In this document: positions 1 through 11,039 of the stretch, piece after piece
Layout: every line of letters starts with the position of its first letter
How positions within the stretch are numbered: position 1 is the first letter of the stretch
Assembly (NCBI GenBank): GCA_015178975.1
Contig: WHVD01000204.1
Location: forward strand, 1-64,000
Length of the DNA stretch: 64,000 nucleotides
Reading direction: 5' to 3'
Source: Hysterangium stoloniferum
Lineage: Eukaryota > Basidiomycota > Agaricomycetes > Hysterangiales > Hysterangiaceae
Translations under genes and position numbers: made by a program
Notes under the pieces: model-generated
Seen by the model: only the letters and a program-made list of their open reading frames with translations
Told to the model about the DNA's origin: nothing
Databases searched by the model: none

Positions 1-560
1 CTTCTTGTGCCAGATACGAGGTGACTGGCGTAAACCATATAGTCCTTTCAGAAGAAGTAAGAACTCATCACGAGCACCTTGGTGAAAACCTTCAGGCTGC
101 TGCAAGTATACTTCCTCTTCAAGTTCACCATTCAAGAATGCAGAGGAGATATCTACACTCTCAAGTTCCATGTCCTCCAGTGCAGCCAATGCTAGGACAG
201 CACGCAAAGTGGCCCATTTGGCAGTAGGAGCAAAGGTATCAGTGAAGTCAAACCCTGGTCGTTGTGCATAGCCTTTTGCAACAAGACGAGCTTTGAACTT
301 GTCAATTGACCCATCCTTCTTACGCTTGATCACAAACACCCAACGAGAGCCAATAGCTTTACGACCCTCAGGTAGTTTAGCAAGGCGAAAAGTGCCATTT
401 TCAAGCAGGGATTGCATTTCTGCATATGCAGCGTCATACCACTTGTCAGCATCAGGACTTTGTAAGGCCTCTTTGAGAGTTCTCGGTGCATCATCATGAG
501 CACTGGCCTTGTAGGCAAACTCAAAGGCTTCATCCACACCAATGTAAAGATCTCCCTCAC
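1..560 (-). mobile_element. copia reverse transcriptase, N-terminal part
   Basis: Translating this stretch on the minus strand gives copia reverse-transcriptase hallmarks in the expected order: GSRWVFVIKRKKDGS, KARLVAKG, FAPTAKW and DISSAFLNGEL near the left edge. The catalytic YVDD box would lie outside the window. This follows the integrase region of the same element. Confidence 0.8.
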
Positions 561-700
561 TGGCAGCTAGGGCTTCTTCCTCAGACTCAACTGGAGGAGG
601 AGAATGTAGTGGAGAATCCTCTGCCTCATCACTGGACTCAACTACAGGAGTAGATTCTCTATAGTTGTGGATGTGAGCAGGGTCAACTTGCCAGAAACGC

Positions 701-3178
701 TTAGGAGGAAACTCTGTTTCTGGGTGGATTGCGACGTGGTTGAGGAGGAGGACTCGGTGAACGTTCAGAATGTTCAGAATTAGAATCAGAGTTGGAACTA
801 GGACCAGGAGGCAAAGCATTATTCTGACCATCTCCCACTGGATTTGGTTCCTGTGGAGCTTCCATCTGATTAGGCTGGGCTCCCACCTGAATAGACCTAG
901 AGGGTCCAGGAATAAACAAATCAATAAATTGTGGAGTATCAGGAAGAACATCAGGAGCAGTAGGAGTAGAAGGTATGGCAGGTTTAGACAAGCCTGGTAA
1001 GACTCTCTCATCAAAGACAGCATTATTACTGATAATAGTCTTCTTAGTCAAGGGATTGTAAAACATCCAACCCTTATAATCTGGAGGATATCCAATAAAG
1101 ACACATTTCTGTGTATGAGAGCCAAGTCCAATACGTTGATCCTTCTGTACATGCACATAAGCAGTACAGCCAAATACCCTAAGATGTGATACTTCTGGTT
1201 TCCTACTATGCCAAACAGTATAAGGCACAGAATGCTTAAGAGCAGTGGTAGGTGAGCAGTTGTGCACATGAGTAATGGCAATGACAGCATGTCCCCAGAA
1301 TGAGGGAGGGAGGTGGGATTCAGCCATAATTGAAGTAGCCCCTTCTTCCAATGTTCTGTTGAAGCGTTCAGCAACCCCATTCTGATGTGGTTCATTCCGC
1401 ACAGTATGCTGCCGGCTGATGCCAGCAGTGGAAAGGAAGGTATCAAACTCCTTAGACATATATTCTCCACCCTTGTCATCTCTGAATATCTTGATCTTCT
1501 GACCAAGCAAGTTCTCCACTTTAGCCTTATATTGCTTAAATGCCTGAAAGGCATCACTCTTATTTTTGAGTAATGCAATCGAAGCATAGCATGAGGCATC
1601 ATCAATGAAAGTGATCCAGTAGCGAAACCCTTCCACAGTTTGTGTAGGCAAGGGACCATGAACATCACTGTGAATGAGTGCAAGTGGTTTAGTATAGCGT
1701 GTTGTTGCTATTTTATTAATCACTCTGTTCTGTTTTCCAGCCAAACAAGGTTCACAAATAGGATCAGGAGACGTGTGAGAGTCAATCTTTATCCCACCAA
1801 CCAAATCACCTTTGAGGAGCTTCTGGATATCGGCATGATTGAGATGATTAAAGCGACGATGCCAAAGTGTGGAGTCCAAGGGACAGGTTGTAACAAGACC
1901 TGCATAATCCGTCATAGGTACCGTCATTCCATCCAAATAGGCCTGGTTATGTTCATTGACTGTGGCAGTGAAACGCAAGACCTTTCTCAAATAGAAAGAC
2001 ATGGTGGAATGAAAGATAGAGACACAGAAATTCTTTCTCTTTGTCAAATACAAGACGGAGAGGAGGTTACTTGTGAGATGGGGAACATGGAGAACCCTTT
2101 CAAACTCTATTATTACATTTCCATTCCCTTTAGGCTTAAACCGCACTGCTCCTATCCCTGCAGACATAACTATTTGTCCATTTGCAACTTGGATAGGTGT
2201 TTGAAACGGGGTATAACTTGAAAACCAATGACGATGGGGAGTCATGTGCGAAGAAGCACCTGTGTCAGCAGTCCAGTCAGAACTAGCATTGACAAGGAGA
2301 GCACAAGATGGATCGGTAGAGTCAGGGATAGAAACACTTGCATTTCCAGCACTCTCTGGTTTCTTCTCCTCTGATACCTTGTCAGACGCATTAGCTTTGT
2401 CAGCCTTAGCAGTCTTTCTTTCTTTATACTCCTTTTTCTTCTGCTCAACTTTGGCCTTTGCCTGTTTCTGTGCATTTGCATACTCGTAACAATTGTCTTG
2501 GGTGTGGGTGGAACCATTGCAGAATGTGCAAGGAACTTTACCAGAAGTGTTGGAAGTCTTTGACACAATTTTGTTCGCCATCTCTAAACTTCTGGCAGAC
2601 TGCAAACTCTCTTGTGATGCAAAGTGAGTTTTGACATCAGAGAATGTGATAGCAGTATTCATCATTAAAGATGAAGTCCACACAGAGTCAGATTCAGGCA
2701 GAGAACGAAGTAAAGTGAGAGCAGCAAGCTCATCATCCAGCATGGCAAGAGTGTACCCCTTTGGACGCAAGTTCTGGACACGTGCACAAACCTTGTCAAC
2801 ACGACTCATTAATGAAGTCAGAGATTCATCAGGTTCCTTCCGAATATTAAAGAGGTCATTGTAGGCACTAAAACGAACTGCAGGGAGTTGTTTATTATGT
2901 GCCTTTTCAATTTTAGACCACATATCATCAGGACCGTCATCAATGTCAACATGGATGCGCTGTGTAGGTCCAAGAGAGCGCCATATGATACCAGCTGCTT
3001 TATTGGAGCGTTCCAACCAGGCAGACTGTAAACTAGTATCACTAGGTTGTTTTTCTTTGCCAGTGGCAATAGAGAGACAGTTCTCCATACGCAAAAGACC
3101 AATTACGTCATGTCTCCAATCCTCATAATTATTCTCTCCCAATATGACACTACGTTTGTAAGTATCACTGGATGCCAT
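701..3178 (-). mobile_element. copia gag, protease and integrase region
   Basis: An 825-residue open stretch. It begins with a copia-type gag (MASSDTYKRS start, WSKIEKAH region), followed by a CCHC zinc knuckle (CTFCNGSTHTQDNC, about residue 215), the aspartic protease motif DTGASSH (about residue 305), the integrase zinc-binding segment (HRRFNH... CEPCLAG) and the integrase core with DVHGPL, DDKGGEYMS and the downstream catalytic Glu region (HQNGVAER). It ends in a Pro/Ser-rich linker before reverse transcriptase. Gag binds the RNA; integrase inserts the cDNA. Confidence 0.9.
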
Positions 3179-3238
3179 GACACGTCAATATCCACCAAGA
3201 ATTTAACTTAAAAAGAACTAAGTAATTGGACTCGCAGT

Positions 3239-4084
3239 TGTAACACCGCCTTGCTCAACAGGGTTACCGTGATATTGCAAGGAAGGTAAAAACAAAGGCC
3301 CACTGAAGAGCACAATGCCAACAGTTCAAGTTCAATGTATCTAAAAGACCGTGTTAAAAAGGGAAAATGACGTGGCACAGACCCAGATGATACTGTGAAG
3401 TGCTTGAGGTGTGAGGGAAGAGTGTGACTGGAGAGAGAGGTGACAGGGTGTGACAGGGTGAGTCACAAGGGTGATAAAAATGAAGTTGCCCAAAAAAGGG
3501 AAATTGAGCGACGACAAGCGATTTGGAGCGTGGGAATATATTTCCTTTTATGGACGCGGGCGCCTAAATGGGCGAAAAATGCGCACAATCACAGGTGTGA
3601 GATGTGAGTCCAAAAAGCGACCAAATCAGGCCAAAATCCAAGGAGATATAACCAAAATAAAATCCAAACGCAATGTAGAGTGTTTTGGACAAGTAGAAGT
3701 TGTCAGAAAAGATGTGCAAAGTGATGGATTGCGCAGATGACAACTGGATGTACCGGTTTAGAAGCCGGGGCCCATAACCTGTTGAAACAGTTGAATAACT
3801 CTTGACAAACACCCTGTGAGTGTGAGGAAAGTAAACACTTAATGTATTCAACTGTGAAATAACTACATATCTGTGAGTGTGAGGAAAGTAAACACTAAGG
3901 AGACTTTCCCACACCCACAGCGGAGTATACTACAGGGTGCTTACCTAAGCACCTACACATCAGTTACCTTACTAGGTAACTCACTCAATACTGCACCTAC
4001 AGTGCTGGGAAAAATACTACAAATATCAGAAAAATATAGGGAACATCATAGACTATGTAAGAGCTGTAATATCATACTCTAACA
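3239..4084 (-). repeat. 5' LTR of the copia element
   Basis: On the plus strand this starts TGTAACACC and ends CTCTAACA, so in element orientation it runs TGTTAGAG to TGTTACA, with the usual TG...CA ends, 846 bp. The inner end is set by the TG...CA rule about 60 bp upstream of the gag start and is less certain than the outer end, which is fixed by comparison with the intact copy of gene A. No clean tRNA primer site was recognised next to it. Confidence 0.7.
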
Positions 4085-4105
4085 CTCACTGCCTTCGACC
4101 CATAG

Positions 4106-4338
4106 CTGAGTGCCTCCTGCATGTTCTCCGTGGCGCCAGTGCTATGGGAACACAACTTTGCTTCTATGAAAAGCCCCTCAATCAACCGACTGTGCCCCTC
4201 CATACTCCAGCCGACCCCGAAGTAATGATAGACACAGCACCGCGGACACGTTGGAATTATAACATCTTTACAGATGAGGGGGAACAGAAATTTCGAGCTG
4301 TAGCAGACAAGATCATGGAGGATTGTGAATCTCTCTGA
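4106..4338 (+). pseudogene. Gene A, exon 2 only: nuclease-like family, split by copia
   Basis: The 3' exon of a two-exon gene. It follows the acceptor CCCATAG and reads from AECPL through MGTQLCFYEK to a stop after DCESL, closely matching exon 2 of the intact copy A' in the other arm. Exon 1 is absent because the copia element inserted in the intron, at the CTCAC that should be the branch site; exon 1 should lie to the left of the window if it survives. Family role is inferred from A' (PD-(D/E)XK-like fold); this exon carries none of the putative catalytic residues. Confidence 0.8.
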
Positions 4339-5070
4339 AACAATTGGTACGTTGTTGACCCGCCTGCACGCATGGTCCATATAAAAACGCAATGATATAC
4401 AGTTACAGGATTTCGTGTGACGTTACCTGAATGTCTTATCTTATTCAAAGGTGTGTCCTTCAGAAAACTTGAATGTATGCAACTATGACTACATCACTCA
4501 CTCTCGCTAGAAAACAGCCTCTCGATTTGTTGCGGCAGAATGAAAAATGCGCATGTCACCAACTCCGCATAGTCCCTTACCTCCGCATTAACCCCACCGC
4601 CGGGTCTCTTGTCAAAGGTCCACTTGATGTTTGTGGGACAACGCAATCCGCTGGATTTTCCTGAGGACAGTGTTAGATTTTGTGACTTGGCACGTTCGAT
4701 AACGTTGGTGAATCTTCGTCTTAGCTGTGCGTGTGCATGTCTGTGTCCAAGAAATATTTACTATCAGGCTTATTAAAGAGCTATTGAAGAAAGATATATT
4801 AGCACAGCGAGCTGAAAGACTGGAGGGTGGCATAGCAAAGGAATTGTATTGATAATGTGTGAGGCTTAGGTATCTGCATGTATGTCGTCAACCTTCTGAT
4901 CCAATTTGGAATCTTCGGTGCCAAAGCGGTGTAGGATGACAGGTCCTTGAATGTATGAGAACTCGTCTGTGACAACTCTTAACCGTGCACATCTGTGTAT
5001 CCATATTGCATGTATTGAGAGTGTAAAGAAGGCACAAACATCACACTATGTAACATTCGGAGGATTTTAA
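4339..5070. other. Intergenic, left arm, no gene supported
   Basis: Downstream of gene A exon 2. Short open frames occur on both strands (for example 4612-4833 minus, mirrored at 56610-56831), but they overlap each other and show no domain. The stretch is conserved in the other arm simply as part of the duplication. Confidence 0.5.
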
Positions 5071-5265
5071 CTAGCAGATCTTCTGAGAAATTACAATAAT
5101 AATGATTGTAAACAACAGCCCAAGGAGAACATACAGCTCAAGGAGAACATTCAGCGTTTCTAGCGTGAGAACGGTCGTCACAAGAACCAGAAGTAAAAGA
5201 ACCATGAGACGGGCCATCTGAGAAGTCCACAACGGTTCGTCGGAATACAGCGAATAACCACTCAT
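5071..5265 (-). CDS. Candidate small membrane protein, 64 aa
   Basis: An ATG-started 64-residue ORF: a polar N-terminus of about 17 residues (MSGYSLYSDEPLW), then a strongly hydrophobic stretch of about 45 residues rich in Leu, Val and Ile that could form two membrane helices, ending ISQKIC. The copy in the other arm (56196-56372) is 58 residues. The 18-bp length difference is an in-frame duplication around LELYVL, and the reading frame and hydrophobicity are kept. No family recognised. It lies between genes A and B and points the other way. Chance hydrophobic ORFs exist, so confidence is moderate. Confidence 0.4.
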   Translation of the reverse strand: MSGYSLYSDEPLWTSQMARLMVLLLLVLVTTVLTLETLNVLLELYVLLGLLFTIIIIVISQKIC

Positions 5266-6202
5266 AAGAGATATCCAATGTCCCCATTGTTAAAATCGAG
5301 TCCTAGAAGCTTCGGAAATAGCACGGAAGGCACCGGACAGTGGGGGGGGGGATCTAATAGTCAGGCAAGACTGGTATATATTGTTAAGTTTAATACAAGA
5401 ATACGAAAGGATAGAGTCTGTATATGCGGCTCAGTCAGTGGATAACTTTCACTATATATTATAGTACCTGTATCTGCGGCTCAGTGAGTGAATGAGTTTC
5501 ACTGAGGTATATGGCGAATATTGTATCCTTTTATTTACTTTGTAATTGTTTAGGGGAGTCTTTAGGGGAGTAAAAAGGAGAAATTTAGGTACTCGAAGTT
5601 TCTAGCTAATTGCGTCATTAAAGGAGAGATATATAATCAAAGGAGTTAGTTCCCCCTTTTTGGCACCATAGTATATGCGCATACACTCGGTCCAATCCCA
5701 ATCTATGTTTATGCGAAGACTTGTTATTATTAACATATATGCTGATACGTAAATGTATACACCAATGCCTGTAGGATTTTCTTAAAAGCCACATCATCCC
5801 GTGACTTGTCACAGGAAAGATAAAGGGATACAGAATCCCACTGGACTATACAAAATTGAAGGAGTTTATATTTAATGATATGGTTGTTGCTTAAAGAATC
5901 CTATGTACACCTGATCACCCTCCACCTACCTTTTGGATCCTTAACCTATTTTAAACTATATAAGGATCCAATAGAGATTGTTGGAGTTTATATAAGATAA
6001 GGCTCTACTACGGATCCTAAAATCTTTTGGAGAGTAGGTAACACAATTTGGAGGGAGTAGCGTTTAGGAAAAATTAGTAAGCGATCATCAGAGGTAACGT
6101 GTTCCTGACCCAGTGGATATACACCTGCGCCGAGCATAGGTGGAGTTTCAAATTTGAAAGACTATAACATGAGTCTAGTCTGAAACGTCGACTGTCGCGA
6201 CT
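5266..6202. other. Intergenic, upstream of gene B
   Basis: AT-rich spacer holding a run of ten G at about 5342-5351, two copies of a GCGGCTCAGT-G-GTG motif at about 5425-5490 and near-repeats of GGATCC (about 5935-6015). The motif repeats and the G run are also in the other arm. It should contain the promoter of gene B, but no clear TATA element is placed at a convincing distance. Confidence 0.4.
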
Positions 6203-6795
6203 ATGCCTTGGCCACCCAACGTCCTTCGTCAGTTCGAAATCCCTCCTGACGCGGCGCCTTCTGAGACTGATTTCCACGGTGCTTATAACAAGCTTTTGAA
6301 CACCCTTTTTCCACCCAACACCGAATTTACGGTTGTTCCCCATTACCTTCCATATTCACACGAGTTAGCGCTCTTTTTCTTTTACGAGGTCTTGTTCGAA
6401 GACAAACCGGTCTTCATTTTGGAGCTAAAGCTGGAAGATCGTGTTGAATGCCCCATTGCTCGTGAAAACGCCGATCAACAAGTCCGCTCTCGCATTAGGG
6501 ATTTCCATGGTCAGTGATATCATTTTAGTCAGGCTTAGATGTTAACTGCCTTGACTCCATAGCCGAGTGTCCCCTGCCTGTTTTCCACGTTGTCAGCGCA
6601 ATGGGAACCCAGCTCTGCTTCTATAGAAAGCCTCGCAATGAACCCGTTGTGCCTCCCTTCATTCCAGCCGACCGTGTTCTGATGACGGACACGGTACCGC
6701 GAGCATGCTGGAACTGTGATATCCTTGAGGAAGAGGGAGAGCAAAGATTTCGAGCTGTCGTGGGTGAGATCAAGCAGGCTTGTGCCGCTCTCTGA
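6203..6795 (+). CDS. Gene B: nuclease-like (PD-(D/E)XK-like) family protein, 179 aa, two exons
   Basis: Exon 1 is 6203-6509 and exon 2 is 6563-6795; the 53-nt phase-1 intron has donor GTCAGT, branch-like TTAAC and acceptor CCATAG. The start is the ATG of MPWPPNVLRQF, conserved in all copies. Order of motifs: Glu in PSETDFHG (about residue 22), helix GAYNKLL, TVVPHYLP, a hydrophobic strand where A' has VDF but B has ALFFF, then VFILELK (E-x-K, about residue 75), and in exon 2 MGTQLCFYRK and EEGEQRFRAVV. The E...D...ExK layout is what PD-(D/E)XK nucleases show; the middle Asp is missing here, so activity is doubtful. The inverted copy B' differs at only a few residues. The function is inferred from motif layout only. 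Confidence 0.75.
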
Positions 6796-7417
6796 AACTA
6801 TTGCTATGTCGTGGACCCGCCTGTATATATGGTCTATATAGAACTTCAAAGGAATGCGACTGCATCCAGATAATTTTATCCACTGCGGAAAAGACAATAT
6901 TAACTCAAAATATGGTATAACTTGATAGACGCTGACCTTTTGCACTGTTGCATAGGCCCCATGCGGCTCCAGAGACTTCAAATCTGGATCAGCCCCAAGG
7001 GGCGTCAGCAAGGTCAGCTTCCAATATTTTTTTATTTCGAGTACATTTCTTCTTGTGTTTAACCTGTGAGACCTGTATGTTTTCTATCGATGTTTTCGTA
7101 CTGCTTGGGCTACCCCTTTTTCCGCGCGAGTGTTTCAACCTAATCCCCACCATCATCTCAATTCACGTATTCACTTTTATTCAACCTCGGCTTGCTCTGA
7201 TAAAGGCCGATTACAACATCGACAACAATCGATGCTCATACTTCCATTGTCAAAACTCGTCATGTTAAATATAGTATATATGAACGCTGGATCAAGGGTA
7301 GCAATACCCAATAATACTTGTTGCATCTTGGGTATCATACGTGACACATGAAATTCTGCACATCAGAGTTTCTCTATGGGCCATATTTACAGACGGGTCA
7401 TCAGCATACCAAGCATT
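6796..7417. other. Spacer between genes B and C (convergent 3' ends)
   Basis: Genes B (+) and C (-) converge here. The stretch contains a hydrophobic open frame (6948-7268) without an ATG start, conserved in the other arm at 54186-54512, and a duplicated TGGGTAT/CTTG motif near 7310-7335. No firm gene. Confidence 0.45.
6948..7268 (+). other. Conserved hydrophobic open frame, no ATG at its 5' end
   Basis: A 106-codon frame with a polar, Pro-rich start (APETSNLDQPQGASAR) and a hydrophobic middle (FLFRVHFFLCLTC, VFVLLGLPLF). The other arm keeps an equivalent 108-codon frame. The first codon is TTG; an in-frame ATG appears only inside the hydrophobic part. It could be a downstream exon of an unmarked gene or a chance frame. 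Confidence 0.2.
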
Positions 7418-8225
7418 TCAGAGAGCTGCTTGATCTCGTTCACCACAGCTTAAAATCTTTGCTCTCCCTCATCCTCAAGGATATCACAGCTCCAACATGC
7501 TCGCGGTGCCGTGTCCGTCAGATGATCAGGGTGGTGTTGAAATAAAATATAGAAGCTCCGAATGAACTATAAGAGCAGTGTATAAATTCCGTTTGTGTGT
7601 ATATCTTGTAGTAAGATTAGGCAAACGAATAAGTAGATACATGAACACTAGGCTACTTATATATGTCTGCTACACAATAGAATATCAAATGGGACAACAA
7701 AAAGGGATTGAACAATGGGAGTAAAGAAACAAAGAACAAAGAACAAAAGGAATATGTGTTACGAACTTATGTAACGCTCGTATTCCAACAGGTGGCTGGA
7801 ATGGAATGAGGCACAATGACTCGATTGCAAACTTTATAAAAGCAGAGCTGGGTTCCCATTGCACTGACAGCGTGGAAAAACAGGCAGAGGACAGTCGGCT
7901 ATGGAGTCGAAGGCAGTGAGCGCCCAAGCCTGAATAAAATGACTACGACCGACCATAAAAATCCGGGATATGAGATCGGATCTGTTTGTCGGCGGCTTCA
8001 CGAGTAGAAGCATATCGAAGGTGACCAGGTTGCTTCAGCTGCAAAATAAAGACAGGTTTGTCTTCGAGGAAGACTTCGTACAAGACAAAAAAGCCCACTG
8101 GCTCCGATGGACCTGGAAGGTACTGGGGAACAACCGTAAATTCGGTGTCAGGTGGAAAGAGGAGGTTCAAGAGCTTGTTACAAGCACCGTGGAAGTCGGT
8201 CTCAGAGTGCTGAGGAAGAGAGACA
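7418..8225 (-). pseudogene. Gene C: nuclease-like family pseudogene, 3' portion
   Basis: The homologue of gene D, on the minus strand. Exon 1 is present from SETDFHG through FILQLK to DFYG (8225-7954). The 55-nt intron is 7899-7953 with donor GTCGGT. Exon 2 begins correctly but has one extra T in the run before the conserved CCACG, is split by a 256-bp solo LTR (7535-7790) within IPA, and lacks about 10 bp near its 3' end relative to D. Its promoter and first ~20 codons are cut off at 8225 and found at 18725-18990. The VDF Asp of the family reads VGF. It is clearly dead. Confidence 0.8.
7535..7790. mobile_element. Solo LTR, 256 bp, in gene C exon 2
   Basis: Starts TGTTGAAAT and ends ATTCCAACA. 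It is flanked by a perfect 5-bp duplication GGTGG (7530-7534 and 7791-7795). The surrounding host sequence is contiguous in gene D. It contains no coding capacity. No other copy of this LTR was noticed in the window. Confidence 0.85.
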
Positions 8226-8406
8226 CTGCATATACTTCTATATGCATTAGGGACGATCGAATCCGAAATCCGGCAAACAAATATTCCTTTTGCCCCCATC
8301 GCATCCTCTGTACTAATCACAGTCACATTGACTGTCACACACATATATTGGGCGTCAATTATAGCTTTGCCTCAGTCTGTTATAAGGTAGGTGTCACTTT
8401 AGTTCA

Positions 8407-8674
8407 TGTAATGGTAGCAGACTTGGGTTAGGGTGGACTTGGCATCGGGGCTGCCTGGGCTGCCTGGCCGGTGGTGTCTTGGACTACTAGTTGTTTGTTT
8501 TATGGGTTTTTTACTTGTTGCAAGGGGCTATACTGCAATTATCATAAATAGGTAGATCCCTTGTATTGTTACCTTAGTCTCTTTTGAATAGGAACCTAGT
8601 CCTACTCATTTCGTTCCCTTTTGCAAAGAGCTCTCTGAGGGATTACACTACTCCTTCATAGCAGAACCCTTACA
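8407..8674 (+). repeat. 5' LTR of the 8.4-17.6 kb Ty3 element
   Basis: Starts TGTAATGGTAGCAG and ends GAACCCTTACA; 268 bp, the same length as the 3' copy. It contains the shared stretch GGTGTCTTGGACTACTAG and the polyT/TTGCAAGGGGC segment. Confidence 0.9.
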
Positions 8675-8794
8675 CTTTTTGAGTATATTGTTTCCTATTC
8701 AACATTCTTTATTAACACTACTAGTGGACTGATCACCCACTAGGTTCTTTTACTACATGTGCACCTTTAATTCAACATAAATAGTTTTGTCAAG

Positions 8795-11036
8795 ATGTCT
8801 GAAATCAATCAACCAATCACTCGACGAGGCACCATCCGAAGTGTGATCCCCATTTGGAGCAAGAGAGTTGTTCGACGATGGGTGGATGGTGATAATGTTG
8901 ATAATACGGCTCTTGATTCTGTAAGTAATACTTTTTCGCCTTTGCATGCCACGGGCCCCAAACCTTTTAGCTCTGCACTAGCAGGGAAGGGGGGGAGGAT
9001 GGACTGTGATGCCGAGATGGAAGGGGTATCGCTATCTACCTCTGATTCCTCGATGCCCACTCTAAGTGGAAGGGCTGGTAACCCTAAGGGTGATGCCTTG
9101 AGAAAAGAGTCAATATGTAATGAGGAGAAGACAACCCCTTTTCCCACTTACAATGGGTATTCAAGTACTCAGATCTCCCTCCATAACTGGACTCAGCAGT
9201 ATGGTCTTCTGCACCCAGAAGAGATTGCCTCTCCATGAAAGACTTTCCGAATGAAGCATCAAGCCGCGAAACCTCTTCTTTGATCTCAGTCACTTTACTT
9301 TCCAGAGTGGTTTGAGGTGGGGAGTGGCAGTAATGAAGACAAAAGCAGGCAGGAGGAAGCAGAGATAACGGTTCTGGAACACCACCCAGCTCCAGAGTTT
9401 AGATGGGCAGATAGTTCCGATTCTGATGAGGATCCATTGGGGCCACTGCCCAGGACATGGACCCTACCCGACACTGTGCACCCATGGAAGATGAAAGGAT
9501 CAGAAATTTTGGAAGCAAGACCTAAGCTGTCAGTAAACTTAAGTGCTATTGTCATCGAGGTACAAGACAATGCACCTACATCTGATGTAATGGAGCCTGC
9601 AAGTGCTGAGGAAACGAGACCAGAAGGGTCATCCCGATCCACTAAGGGGAAGGCACAAATGGAGGGTGAGAATATCCTGGGGGATGGGAGTAAAACAACC
9701 TCATGTCCATACTCTACTGCCACAAATGAGAGGCAGACTAGTAAGCCTTCGAGGGGTCTACAGCCCAAGAGAGTGACCAGCCGATATGCGAGAGAGTTTT
9801 TGCAAGTGCCTGAGGGTGGGTACTTCACAGTCGGAGGGCAAGGAGAATTCAGACCACCCTCTGATTCGAGCAGTTCCTCCAGTAGCGATGGGTCAGAGGA
9901 ATCATCAAGTAGCACTACAACTGAATGGTCAGCTAATAGGAGTGCAGACTCACCTAATTCAGGGTCGGAGTCAGAGGATGATACTGGAGGCCCATCGAAA
10001 ACAGGCCAGAAGAAGAATAGAAAGAAAAACTCACCCAGTTCTAAACGGATAAAATCTGAAAGACACAAGCAGTCCACAGCTGACACCAAGTGGACTAAGA
10101 AACGTTTAGCAGGAGTCAAGACGAAGCAAGCTGTGGTGTACACCAGCATAGCTGACCTTGACGTCCTGGAAGCCTTTGTATACGCCTATGATCTGTGGAC
10201 AGAAATCAATGGGTTAGATTGGAAATGGGCTGTGAAGTTAATAATTTACTTCTTGGATGGCAAGGCCAGCAATTCTATATGAAACATGTGGCCTTGAGCC
10301 GGAAACGATGGACACTAAAAGCCATTTATGACGGACTTTTTGATTATTGTTTCCCTGCAGATTATAAGCTGAGGTTGCAGAAATGATTGACCTCAGCCTG
10401 GCAGAGTGGAAATTGTTTCCATGACTTTGCACGAGATGTGGAGAATAGTGCTACGTGTTTCCCTGATATGCAAGAGTGTCAGCTTAAACAAATTGTGTGG
10501 GATGGGGCACACCACTATATCAAAGAAAAGTGGTTAGATAATGGTTTAAATCCAGACAATACCTCGTGGAAGCGACTTATCAAAACAGCAACACAATTTG
10601 AAGCTGCTCAGGAGTTTCATCAGGCAGAGAAAGGACGACAAGAGACCCCTTTGACTGGAGCAACCTGATCCTGGCCACAACAGAATGAGTGTGCTAAACA
10701 GTGCAAAATTCTTTTCATCCTACCACTTCCTCAGGGTTGGGTGTAACGGGAACCATGACAAAAGCGCCGCAGGAAAAACTCAGTCGAAGGGAGATGAACC
10801 AGCTTTGGGCAGAGGGGAGGTGTTTCATGTGTAAGAAAGAAGGTCATGAAGTGCGAAATTGCCCTCAGGGGAAGGTTGTGCCTGCTACAAAATGGGGAAC
10901 CCATGTGTCAGCTGGGTCTGTTCGGGTGCAACGACTTGCCAAATTGGAAAAGAAGAAGGAGTGGGTTGAAATACCTCTTCGAATGGCCTCCTTCGTACTG
11001 GGAACCGAGGAGGTCCAGCAGGAATTTGATAGTTAA
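8795..11036 (+). mobile_element. Ty3 gag region
   Basis: Acidic, Ser-rich N-terminal part with a long Ser tract (SSSSSSDGSEESSSS, around 9.86-9.92 kb), a basic stretch, a gag-like helical segment, and a CCHC zinc knuckle (CFMCKKEGHEVRNC) around 10.82-10.87 kb. The zinc knuckle fixes the polarity and the end of gag. The region is interrupted more than once. Confidence 0.75.
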
Positions 11037-11039
11037 AAT

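Larger units (their letters stand above)
1..4084 (-). mobile_element. Ty1/copia LTR retrotransposon, 5' part, cut by window edge
   Basis: A copia-order fossil on the minus strand. Its 5' LTR is 3239-4084, followed by one long open stretch (gag, protease, integrase) and then the start of reverse transcriptase running to the left edge, which is the copia domain order. The right boundary is sharp: the second arm of the inverted duplication shows the same host sequence uninterrupted. The element landed inside the intron of nuclease-like gene A, just before CTCAC. The other half and the 3' LTR lie outside the window. It looks fairly young, with about one break in the visible part. Confidence 0.9.
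4085..8225 (+). repeat. Left arm of a large inverted duplication
   Basis: This segment reappears inverted at about 53.45-57.34 kb. Matching landmarks: gene A exon 2 (4106-4338 with 57105-57337), the small membrane ORF (5071-5265 with 56196-56372), gene B (6203-6795 with 54675-55270) and gene C (7418-8225) with gene D (53454-54042). Even the run of ten G at about 5342-5351 is mirrored. Short stretches compared by eye are about 95-98 percent identical over the A-B part and lower over the C/D part. The spacer of roughly 46 kb is nearly all transposable elements. Confidence 0.9.

Noticed and set aside
1640-2221. 193-residue plus-strand ORF in the copia element
   Set aside because: Antisense to the copia integrase and gag segment. 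Unlike the chromovirus antisense units, it has no domain, promoter or splice signals.
5342-5351. Run of ten G as a G-quadruplex or origin
   Set aside because: A single homopolymer run without further G-tracts; mirrored in the other arm only because the arm is duplicated.
6510-6532. A 23-nt intron (to the first CAG) in gene B
   Set aside because: Too short for a spliceosomal intron, and the same choice in A' and D leads to stops. The 53-55 nt intron ending at C(C/T)ATAG is in frame in all copies and has a branch-like CTCAC/TTAAC.
6535-7011. 158-residue ORF on the minus strand
   Set aside because: It is antisense to exon 2 of gene B and only appears because that exon has few antisense stops; the spliced sense gene explains the conservation.
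9295-10149. 284-residue minus-strand ORF
   Set aside because: Shadow of the Ser/Glu-rich Ty3 gag on the other strand; low-complexity Leu/Ser content, no domain.
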